DNA of 12,490 nucleotides from Burkholderiales bacterium (lineage in GTDB: Bacteria; Pseudomonadota; Gammaproteobacteria; Burkholderiales; JAEUMW01): assembly GCA_016791285.1 (NCBI GenBank), contig JAEUMX010000242.1, forward strand, positions 1-12,490, written 5' to 3'. Positions within the stretch are counted from its first letter, which is position 1; every line of letters starts with the position of its first letter. The notes below the pieces were generated by a model. It searched no databases and was not told the origin of the DNA. It saw only the letters and a list, made by a program, of their open reading frames with translations. Of this stretch, positions 1-6,369 are shown piece by piece. Made by a program: the position numbers and the translations under genes.

Positions 1-480
1 GATCACGCTCGCCCTCCGCGCACTGTGCCTGCGCGAGATCATGGACGAGCCGGTAGTAAGGGTCGCTGCCCCAACCCCTACCCTCAACCTGGGGAAAATT
101 CAAACGACGATTCTGCGGAGTATCAATCCGACGGTGACACCTGTTCGTGCGACTCGCCCACCCCGAGGCGCGCCTGGAGGCGATCACCAGCCGCCCGTTC
201 CTGCTCTCGGCGATCGGGCGCATGACCTCCCATGCCGGACAGACTCATCTGTCGATCACACCGATGCACGCAAAGGCCACCCACGCCCGAGCCCTGCTCA
301 CCGCGGTCAGCCAGCGGCTGCAGCGCTGGAAAAGATCTGCGGAGCAGTTACCCTGCATATCGGTGTGGCAGCGGGTGTGCGAGTTCATCGCCACTCACGT
401 GACCGGATTCAACTGGCTCGCCGCGCGATCGGGACCCCTCTTGATGCATCGCACATAGAGGCAACTGCGGTTTTTAGGTT
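1..480. other. Unassigned, apparently broken sequence upstream of the fixC remnant
   Basis: I cannot assign a gene here. All three forward frames are open for short stretches (25-225, 41-523, 147-458) but none gives a protein I recognise. The forward frame around 150-440 looks the most protein-like in composition, with a long Ala/Arg/Leu-rich stretch, but lacks a ribosome binding site and a family motif. The fixC reading frame that follows hits a stop codon at 475-477, so fixC homology cannot extend far into this block and a deletion or insertion junction must lie near 475-485. Given the frameshifts in fixX just downstream, this block is best read as gene debris or foreign DNA fused to a truncated fixC. 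Confidence 0.4.
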
Positions 481-666
481 CACTCGAACAATCAGTTCTT
501 CACCGCCTATCCGGAACTGGTGAACCGCGCCGCCAAGACGATGCTGACGGTGGATGGCGTGGACAAGCGAACGAAGCAAAAGGAGATCTTCGCGACCTTC
601 CGGGAACGGCGGTCGCTGTTCGGGATGATGGGTGACGCATTCAAGCTCTGGAGGGCGCTGCGATGA
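481..666 (+). pseudogene. fixC: fixC 3' remnant (electron-transfer flavoprotein:quinone oxidoreductase C-terminus)
   Basis: About 60 codons in the frame ending with TGA at 664-666 encode a stretch containing FFTAYPELVNRAA, TVDGVDK, a KEIF segment and the ending DAFKLWRALR. This matches the C-terminal end of FixC, the ETF-QO-like flavoprotein of the FixABCX complex, which in diazotrophs bifurcates electrons from NADH to quinone and to ferredoxin/flavodoxin for nitrogenase. The stop overlaps the fixX start (ATGA, 663-666), the usual coupling in fix operons, which supports the assignment. An in-frame TAG lies at 475-477, and no FAD-binding N-terminal part exists upstream in the window, so more than 80% of the gene is missing. 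Seen: frame, motifs and overlap. Inferred: loss of function. Confidence 0.75.
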
Positions 667-960
667 GTGTTGCGATCAATGTGGAAGAGAAGCTGTACGG
701 AACCGCTACCGCGTCGACCACGGTCGGCCGCACATCCGGATGATCCTGAAGCCGAGCGCTGTCGCACCGACTGCAGCACGGAGCAGTGCACCTACGTGGG
801 CCCGGCCGCGTGCTACAAGGCCGAGGGCAACGGCGCCGTGCTACTGATCACCGACGGCTGCCTGGAGTGCGGAAGCTGCCGCATCATCTGCGACGAACAC
901 CGCAACGTGGCGTGGGAGTATCCGCGCGGCGGGCACGGCATACTCTTCAAATTCGGTTGA
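663..960 (+). pseudogene. fixX: fixX ferredoxin-like gene, broken by two single-base frameshifts
   Basis: FixX is the 4Fe-4S ferredoxin-like partner of FixABC. The coding signal is split over three frames. Frame one runs from ATG 663 (MSVAINVEEKLY) to about 698. The next runs from 698 to about 739 (RNRYRVDHGRPHIR). The last runs from about 739 to the TGA at 958-960 and holds DGCLECGSCRIICDEH and the typical FixX ending YPRGGHGILFKFG. Each switch needs one missing base. The combined product of about 98 residues has the family's usual length and motif order. The expected Cys before Pro in the first cluster region appears as Gly (TYVGPAACY), which fits decay. Two sequencing errors are the main alternative. 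The start overlaps the fixC stop. Confidence 0.8.
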
Positions 961-997
961 CGGCGCGCCCGCCTGGCCCACCTCGACGCAAGGTGCC

Positions 998-1159
998 ATG
1001 AACTTCGCTGTAGCCGTCTCCGAGCGCGTGCACTGGATCGGCGAGCTCGACCCGGGCATGCGCACGTTCGATGTCATCCTCAAGACACCCAGCAATACGG
1101 CGAGATCATCGATGGCTGGCGCAGTCTCGACAGCGCCGAAACAGTCGCTGCCGCAATGA
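998..1159 (+). pseudogene. Possible N-terminal remnant of an A-type flavoprotein (FprA-like) gene
   Basis: An ATG at 998 opens a 53-codon frame beginning MNFAVAVSERVHWIGELDPG and continuing MRTFDVILKT, which resembles the start of flavodiiron A-type flavoproteins (metallo-beta-lactamase fold, FprA family). These accompany nif/fix genes in some diazotrophs and reduce O2 or NO. After residue ~31 the resemblance stops and the frame ends at TGA 1157-1159. A second frame (about 1090-1190) reads QYGEIIDGWRSLDSAETVAA, and a third reaches a TAG at 1241-1243 after QVFGDSVVAPL. These look like pieces of another gene or of the same gene after deletion and frameshifts, and I could not identify them. The length is a small fraction of the ~400-residue family. 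Assignment rests on ~30 residues recognised by eye. Confidence 0.4.
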
Positions 1160-1259
1160 AGCGTGACAACCTGAGCGGGCGGGAGTGTCGTCTCGCCTTG
1201 CCAGACGCAGGTGTTCGGCGACAGCGTCGTCGCCCCCCTGTAGCCCACCGGGAGACCTC

Positions 1260-1550
1260 ATGGCCAATGCCAAAATTACCTTCGCCGATATCGGCGTATC
1301 CGTCACCGTGCCCGCAGGCACGCGCATCATCGAGGTGTCCGAGAAAGTCGGCTCCGGCATCTCCTACGGTTGCCGGAAATCGGATTGCGGTACGTGCCTC
1401 ACGACCGTCGAATCCGGCATGGAGCATCTGTCGGAAAAGTCGCCCTACGAGATCGCCACCCTCGCCGGACACAAGGTTCCGGACAACGTCCGCCTCGCGT
1501 GCCAGACGCTCGTGCTGGGCGACGCGGTGATCCGGCCATACGGAACCTGA
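1260..1550 (+). CDS. [2Fe-2S] plant-type ferredoxin
   Basis: This 96-residue protein has the plant-type ferredoxin cluster motif C38-x4-C43-x2-C46 (CRKSDCGTC) with the fourth ligand C81 in RLACQT, so it should bind one [2Fe-2S] cluster and act as a soluble one-electron carrier. The ATG at 1260 is chosen because GGGAG at about 1250-1254 precedes it at good spacing and the ferredoxin fold starts immediately (MANAKITFADIG); the longer open frame back to 1185 is Arg-rich and unlike the family. Its neighbours are fixC/fixX remnants, so a role in feeding electrons to nitrogenase is plausible but inferred. It appears intact, in contrast with the decayed genes upstream. Stop TGA at 1548-1550, followed by a hairpin. 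Confidence 0.88.
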   Translation: MANAKITFADIGVSVTVPAGTRIIEVSEKVGSGISYGCRKSDCGTCLTTVESGMEHLSEKSPYEIATLAGHKVPDNVRLACQTLVLGDAVIRPYGT

Positions 1551-1562
1551 GAGCAGAACAGC

Positions 1563-1584
1563 GCCTCTCACGCAGCCGAGAGGC
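1563..1584 (+). terminator. Hairpin after the ferredoxin gene
   Basis: A perfect 7-bp stem, GCCTCTC (1563-1569) pairing with GAGAGGC (1578-1584), has an 8-base loop and sits 13 bp after the ferredoxin stop. No T-run follows, so it may be a weak terminator or an mRNA 3'-end stabiliser rather than a classical intrinsic terminator. Confidence 0.4.
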
Positions 1585-1662
1585 CACACGCTTCCGACAT
1601 CTCCCGCCACGCGCGCGCCTCGCCGTGCTGGTCGCGCAGGACCTTGCAGGGAAGGACCCGGC

Positions 1663-1718
1663 TGAGAAAATGGGGTCTGTCCCAGGGCCTGTCCCCGGCT
1701 GTGAGAAAATGGGGTCTG
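1663..1718. repeat. Two copies of a 17-bp repeat (TGAGAAAATGGGGTCTG) 39 bp apart
   Basis: TGAGAAAATGGGGTCTG occurs at 1663-1679 and again at 1702-1718. The spacer contains CCCAGGGCCTGTCCCC. Motifs of the type AAAATGGGGTCTGTCCC are, from my general knowledge, dispersed intergenic repeats in many proteobacterial genomes, often near REP-associated tyrosine transposase genes, but no such gene is in this window. The rest of the 350-bp gap 1551-1900 holds no gene I can support. Confidence 0.6.
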
Positions 1719-1900
1719 CGATCGATTACGTGCGAGAGTCGGAGGAGGAAGAATAGGAATAGAGCTAGGTGGGCGGGGGCCGCTCCGACGAAGAGAGTGG
1801 CACCTAAAACGGCGCGATCGCTCTGCTGGCCGGCTTGAAGATCGTCGAGTGACGAGGAGTCGGCGCCCCTCTCGATCGTATCTGGAGAAAGGACTATCGA

Positions 1901-4459
1901 ATGGAACTCACCAACAGCAAGCGCCTCCTGTACACGGCCAGCTACGTCACGACCCAGCTCAAACCCGAAGAGCAGCGCCATATCGAATCCAAACCGGGCG
2001 GCGGGTTTGCCAAAGCTCATATGTTGCGATCACTCGATCTCGGAGCCCGAGACCTCGCTCGGCTGCAGGCCGCGTTGAACACGGAGCCGCACGCGCACCG
2101 GAACGAGCACGAACGACTGTTCGCCCTCTCTCAGAGACTCACCGACGAGCGGCCGATGTCCATGCTGGAGCTTGCCTCGGCCATGGCGCCGCTGTCCTAC
2201 GATGCTGTCGACTCCTTCGTGGAGCTTTCCTCGAAGATCAAGGGCCTGTCTTTCGAAAGCAGGATCCTCCTTGCCCTTGGCAAGCGGCGGCGCAAGATCT
2301 CGCCGATCGGCCGAATCCATCTCGAACGGATCGAGATGTATCCGGCGGGAGTGCAGAAAGGAGAGCTCGTATTTACGGTTCCCATGGCTCCGGGGGAGAC
2401 GGTCATGGTCTCCCACAAGGAGTGGTCCACGTCGACGCGTGAGTTCGAGGAGATCGTCCAGGACTTCTTCGAAAGCTACAGCGAGCGCGGCGTCGCGGAG
2501 AAGAGCGACGCGGCCATGTCCGCGGAAAACGAAGCCACTCATTCGAATGCCCTGAGCTTCGGTGCGTCCGTGTCCGGCACTTACGCGGGCATCACGCTGA
2601 CGACGAGTCTCGGTATCACCGATTCGAGCACCGAGCGGCAGTCCGTCAAGCACTCTATGCAGAAGAATCGCGAGGTCACGGAGAAGGCCTCGGCGCGTTC
2701 GCGTAAGGAACACAAGGTCTCCATGAAGGTAGTGACCGCGACCGGCTCCGAGGACCGTACGGCGAAGACGATCACCAACCCAGGCACTACCGCGCTCCGC
2801 ATCGACTACTACCGCATGATGCGCAAGTGGAGGACCGACCTCTTCCGCTACGGGCTACGCCAGACCTACGACGTAGCCATTCCGCTGCCGGGTGTGCGGT
2901 TCTGGGGACTGCACCAGCGACTCGCCGAGTTGGAAGCCGCATTGCGGACGCCATTCACCTTCAGCCTGAAGCCGGACGAGCTGCACAACGGGAACTGGAT
3001 GGCAAAGGCTGCCGAGTTCGAAACTCCTGCGGACTCCATTGTGCCTCCGCCTCACGAGCAGATCAACGTCAGCATTTCGTCGATCATCGAGTTCATCGAC
3101 GAGGAGGCCTCCGACATCACCCGGTTCGGCAAGATCGACTTCGAGGTGCCCGCCGGCTTCGAGCTGTCACATGCCGAGGCCGTCGCAAGCGTCGCGAACT
3201 GGCCCACGTGGTCGTGGCAGTGGCGGCAAGGCAGCAACACCGGGAACATGTCGACCATGATCTTCAAGGGGGACCTCTCCGAACTCTACCATCGTACGGG
3301 ACCGATGTCCGCCATCTACTCCTATCGCGGGATCAGCTTTGGCGCTCTGAATCTGTTCTTGAGGTTCGGCCGCAGGCTCGAACACCTGCGTGCCTGGCAG
3401 CTCGCGGCATGGGGCGCTATCAGGGCCGCCGCCAAGGCGCGACACGATGAAAAGATGGCTCGCCTCCAGGAAGAACGCGATCGACTGTGGAGGCTCCTCA
3501 ACGGCAAAGACACCCTGTCGCTCCGTCGGCTCGAGCGTGAAGAGTTGGTGCGACTCGTGATGCAGTGGCTCCTCGGCCCGAGTTACCCGGTGGTGGCGTC
3601 TCCAGGCGATCCAGCCTCCACCCCTCCGACCCCTCCCGGCCAGGAGACCATGAGCAAACTGCTCGCAAACGAGCGCGCGTTCCAGACTGCCAAGGCGGAT
3701 CCTCCCGCGCCGACGTACAGCCCTACTTTCGGTGGGGTCACCGACGGGGCCTGGTACGACGCCATCCTGTTCGGCGAATTCGTGAAGTTCGTCCACCAGG
3801 CGATCGAGTGGGAGAACATCGTCTATTTCCTGTACCCATACTTCTGGGGTTCCGAGCCGGTCGGCCGCGACAAGCTCCTGTTCGAGCACGGCGATCCCGA
3901 GCACGAGCGCTTCCTTCGGGCCGGATATGCCCGCATCGTGCTCACCGTGCGGCCCGGCTTCGAGGAGGCCTTCACCAGCATGATCGAGAACGGATCGCTC
4001 GCCGGCGACCTGTCCTCCCCCTACCTGCCGATCGCCCAGGAGATCGCCAACTTCGCGCGCACCAACTACGCTGGTATCCCTCCCGCCAACCCGGAGAAGC
4101 ACGCGCGGCCCCTTCTGTTTCCCGAGCAGCGCGCCACGTGGGACACCATGCAGGAGCTGATGAAGAGGATCGACGCCTTCAAGCTCGCCAACGGCCACTA
4201 TCCTGAAAAGCTCGACGACTTGCCCGCTCCTGGCGCCCCCGTGGACGCGTGGGGCAACCCCTTCGTGTACCGCCAGCCCGGGCTGGGCGCCGACTACGAC
4301 CTCGTCTCGCGCGGTGCAGACAACGAGGAAGGCGGAGAGGGATTGGACGCCGACATCTCTTCGGCCGCCGGGGCATCCCTCGTCGCGACCTGGTTCGACT
4401 ACACGCCCACGAGCGCGATCGACATAGAAGTGGACACCAAGCCCGAAGACATCGCGTGA
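1901..4459 (+). CDS. Large unclassified protein with C-terminal soluble GspG-like pseudopilin domain
   Basis: The 852-residue product has no signal peptide or obvious membrane helix. ATG 1901 is preceded by GGAG and AAAGGA (1884-1893). Residues 1-190 are helical and charged. Residues 215-300 form a Ser/Thr/Gly-rich, beta-like segment (SFGASVSGTYAGITLTTSLG, then polar SVKHSMQKNREVTEKASARS). Residues 490-560 are Arg/Glu/Leu-rich and may be coiled coil. Pro-rich linkers lie at 564-580 and 600-608. Residues 637-690 carry the motif WENIVYFLYPYFWG and then FLRAGYARIVLTVRPGFE, which I recall from uncharacterised bacterial proteins. Residues 745-822 match the globular part of GspG, the major pseudopilin of type II secretion: helix MQELMKRIDAFKLANGHYP, then DAWGNPFVYRQPG, then SRGADNEEGGEGLDADISS, which resembles the calcium-binding loop. 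The pilin hydrophobic helix and prepilin peptidase site are absent. The function is unknown. It is probably co-transcribed with the hemopexin gene 13 bp downstream. Confidence 0.85.
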   Translation: MELTNSKRLLYTASYVTTQLKPEEQRHIESKPGGGFAKAHMLRSLDLGARDLARLQAALNTEPHAHRNEHERLFALSQRLTDERPMSMLELASAMAPLSYDAVDSFVELSSKIKGLSFESRILLALGKRRRKISPIGRIHLERIEMYPAGVQKGELVFTVPMAPGETVMVSHKEWSTSTREFEEIVQDFFESYSERGVAEKSDAAMSAENEATHSNALSFGASVSGTYAGITLTTSLGITDSSTERQSVKHSMQKNREVTEKASARSRKEHKVSMKVVTATGSEDRTAKTITNPGTTALRIDYYRMMRKWRTDLFRYGLRQTYDVAIPLPGVRFWGLHQRLAELEAALRTPFTFSLKPDELHNGNWMAKAAEFETPADSIVPPPHEQINVSISSIIEFIDEEASDITRFGKIDFEVPAGFELSHAEAVASVANWPTWSWQWRQGSNTGNMSTMIFKGDLSELYHRTGPMSAIYSYRGISFGALNLFLRFGRRLEHLRAWQLAAWGAIRAAAKARHDEKMARLQEERDRLWRLLNGKDTLSLRRLEREELVRLVMQWLLGPSYPVVASPGDPASTPPTPPGQETMSKLLANERAFQTAKADPPAPTYSPTFGGVTDGAWYDAILFGEFVKFVHQAIEWENIVYFLYPYFWGSEPVGRDKLLFEHGDPEHERFLRAGYARIVLTVRPGFEEAFTSMIENGSLAGDLSSPYLPIAQEIANFARTNYAGIPPANPEKHARPLLFPEQRATWDTMQELMKRIDAFKLANGHYPEKLDDLPAPGAPVDAWGNPFVYRQPGLGADYDLVSRGADNEEGGEGLDADISSAAGASLVATWFDYTPTSAIDIEVDTKPEDIA

Positions 4460-4472
4460 GAGCGCCACACCA

Positions 4473-5855
4473 ATGATCGATGGTCCAGTTCGTGGCGTCC
4501 TGCGGGGCGAAGGGATCTACGCCGACAAGGTGTACTTCTTCAAAGGCGATCAGTACTGGCGGTATGATATCGAGAAGGACTACGGCGAGGTCGACTACCC
4601 GCGACCGTTGAGCGCTTGGAAGCTGCCGGGCGACTTCACGCGAGGCATCGACGCCTGCTTGGCCGGAGGGGGAGCGCTCAAAGGACGCGCCTACTTCTTC
4701 CGCAATGACTCATACGTGAGTTACGAGTGGAAGTCGGAACGTGTCAGCGAGCCCAAGCCGCTCGCGGCATGGAGCAAGGACCGGCCGTTTCCGTTTCCCG
4801 CCGGCATCGATGCGGCGTTGACCGGTCGCGGACCCTACGACGGCAAGGCTTACTTCTTCAAGGGTCCGAGATACGCGCGCTACGACTGGAAAGCGGATCG
4901 GGTCGATCTGGTGGATCAGCCCGTGTCTGCATGGAATCTGGGAGAGCGGTTCGCATCCGACATCAGCGCGTGTCTTGATTACGGGGAGGGATTGGCCGGC
5001 CGGACGTCGATCGCGTACTTCTTCAAGGGGAACGAGTACGTAAAGTACGACTGGGGCGAGAATCGCGGCCGTCAAGGCTACCCCCTGCTGATCCCCGCAG
5101 GGTGGCCGAGCGGGTGCGCGGTGTGGGCTGGACACAGTGCGGCGCCGACACTGGTGTGCGACGACCCGCGGCTCGACGGCGGCAAGGCCCGGGTTGCGTA
5201 CCCGTCGGGCTCGCTACGTGGCCAAGGCGGATGGCAGGCCTCCGTCAAGTTCACGGACATCAAGGGGCTGGCCAATCAACTGAGTGCGCTGAGGATCCCC
5301 GTGTACTACGGCGACGACCAGGCCGGGAAGGCCATCGTGCCGCCGGGCCGCATCACGCGGTTGGCGATGAACGCGCACGGGATGGGCGGATCTTTCGCCG
5401 CCAATGGCCCGGAGCCCGGTGACTTCTCCGGGCACGTCACCGATATGCGGCTGCTTCAGAATGAGGAGCTGCGCGCCGCCTTCCAACGCATTCGCAGAAT
5501 GCTCGCGCCAGGTGCTCCCGTTCTGCTCATGGGATGCGAAGTCGGGCAGACGCTCACCGGCAGCAACTTCCTGATGGCGCTGTCAGACGTGCTTCGTGAT
5601 CATCCCGTGACGGCATTCACGAGCATCGGCTATGCCGGTGGTCCGTCGGCGAAGCGACCCAATGAGAGCTGCTCGGAAGCGGGCATGCGCGACACCGGCA
5701 TCCTGCACGCGTCCGGTTCTCAGCGAGAGGAAGACCAGCGTGCGAAGTACTGGGACGACCTGAAGGCGTGGCCATGGGCTTCGGAGTTCTCGCCGAGCGC
5801 GAAGACAGCGCTGAATGGCAGGATTATCAAGCGCGCGGAGTCGGACGTTCCGTGA
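4473..5855 (+). CDS. Hemopexin-repeat protein with C-terminal caspase-like (clan CD) putative cysteine peptidase domain
   Basis: This 460-residue protein starts 13 bp after the upstream stop, with GAGAG at 4458-4462 as a modest ribosome binding site. Four hemopexin repeats carry the signature Y-F-F-x-x-x-x-Y-x-x-Y-[DE] at residues 21-32, 74-85, 127-138 and 182-193, spaced 53, 53 and 55 residues and each led by an (I)D-A/S-like turn. They should form one four-bladed propeller, a fold used for protein or ligand binding. Residues 215-460 form a second domain: RLAMNAHGMGG with H302, then VLLMGCEVGQ with C355, then GSNFLMALSDVL and VTAFTSIGYAGG. A His-Gly then Gly-Cys pair after hydrophobic strands is the layout of clan CD cysteine peptidases and of DUF4347-type domains. 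Peptidase activity is inferred. No signal peptide is visible. Bacterial hemopexin proteins such as Photorhabdus photopexins are the nearest precedent. Confidence 0.85.
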   Translation: MIDGPVRGVLRGEGIYADKVYFFKGDQYWRYDIEKDYGEVDYPRPLSAWKLPGDFTRGIDACLAGGGALKGRAYFFRNDSYVSYEWKSERVSEPKPLAAWSKDRPFPFPAGIDAALTGRGPYDGKAYFFKGPRYARYDWKADRVDLVDQPVSAWNLGERFASDISACLDYGEGLAGRTSIAYFFKGNEYVKYDWGENRGRQGYPLLIPAGWPSGCAVWAGHSAAPTLVCDDPRLDGGKARVAYPSGSLRGQGGWQASVKFTDIKGLANQLSALRIPVYYGDDQAGKAIVPPGRITRLAMNAHGMGGSFAANGPEPGDFSGHVTDMRLLQNEELRAAFQRIRRMLAPGAPVLLMGCEVGQTLTGSNFLMALSDVLRDHPVTAFTSIGYAGGPSAKRPNESCSEAGMRDTGILHASGSQREEDQRAKYWDDLKAWPWASEFSPSAKTALNGRIIKRAESDVP

Positions 5856-6207
5856 CTCGACGCCCAGAATCGGCGCACCTGGAATCGGCCCGGTCATTCA
5901 ATCTCTTCCCACTCCGTTTGCAGTTGCCGATCACGGCCGTTTCTTCAAGTCATAGCTGCGACGAATCGCGCCAGACACCCATCAGGATCAAGCGAGCGGC
6001 GCTGAGGCAGCCTGTCGCCCTGGCGGCTTTGCCGCCCCAGAAGAACGTTGGTGCCGCACCGTGTCCAATGGGTTCATGACAGACCCGTGGCTGCCGAACG
6101 GCTGGCGCCAATCCCTGGCTGGCTCGCGATGCGGGCGATCCGCTTTTGTCTGCAAATCGGTGACGGGCGCCCGGCGTCCAATTCAGACCCGTTGGTTCAA
6201 ATTCCAG
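5856..6207. other. Gene-free gap between the hemopexin gene and the IS element
   Basis: About 350 bp without a gene I can support. It contains a perfect hairpin GGCGGC-TTT-GCCGCC at 6022-6036 without a T-run, 167 bp after the hemopexin stop, and several short GC-rich inverted repeats between 6070 and 6180. No conserved coding segment was recognised on either strand. Confidence 0.4.
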
Positions 6208-6229
6208 TTCCCTAACCCAACTTGAGCAG
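6208..6229 (+). repeat. Left terminal inverted repeat of the IS1634-family element
   Basis: The core CTAACCCAACTTGAGCAG (6212-6229) pairs with the right end at 8216-8233 with two mismatches in 18. Four further bases outward (TTCC) match TTCT at the other end. Confidence 0.75.
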
Positions 6230-6369
6230 TTCAAGCCTCGTTTTCAGAAATTTGGCGAGGGCGGCTTCAACGAAATCATCGCCTTGTGTTTGGCATGGGG
6301 CGGCAAACGGCGTGTAGTGCCGACCTTGCCTCTTGCCAGCGGCATCGGAGTGCGTTCTGATGCGTGCTC

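Noticed and set aside
841..1610. Overlapping minus-strand open frames across the fix/ferredoxin region
   Set aside because: They are antisense to fixX and the [2Fe-2S] ferredoxin, with no ribosome binding site or motif.
1663..1718. CRISPR-like array
   Set aside because: There are only two repeat copies, short and with an unsuitable 22-bp spacer, and no cas gene is in the window.
3167..4468. 433-codon minus-strand open frame antisense to the 852-residue protein gene
   Set aside because: It lies opposite a clear coding frame with recognisable GspG motifs. Its translation is Arg/Gly/Val-rich with no family motif, as expected of an antisense shadow in GC-rich DNA.
6022..6036. GGCGGC-TTT-GCCGCC as a terminator of the hemopexin operon
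   Set aside because: The stem is only 6 bp with no T-run and lies 167 bp past the stop codon, so it is mentioned in the gap description but not called as a terminator.
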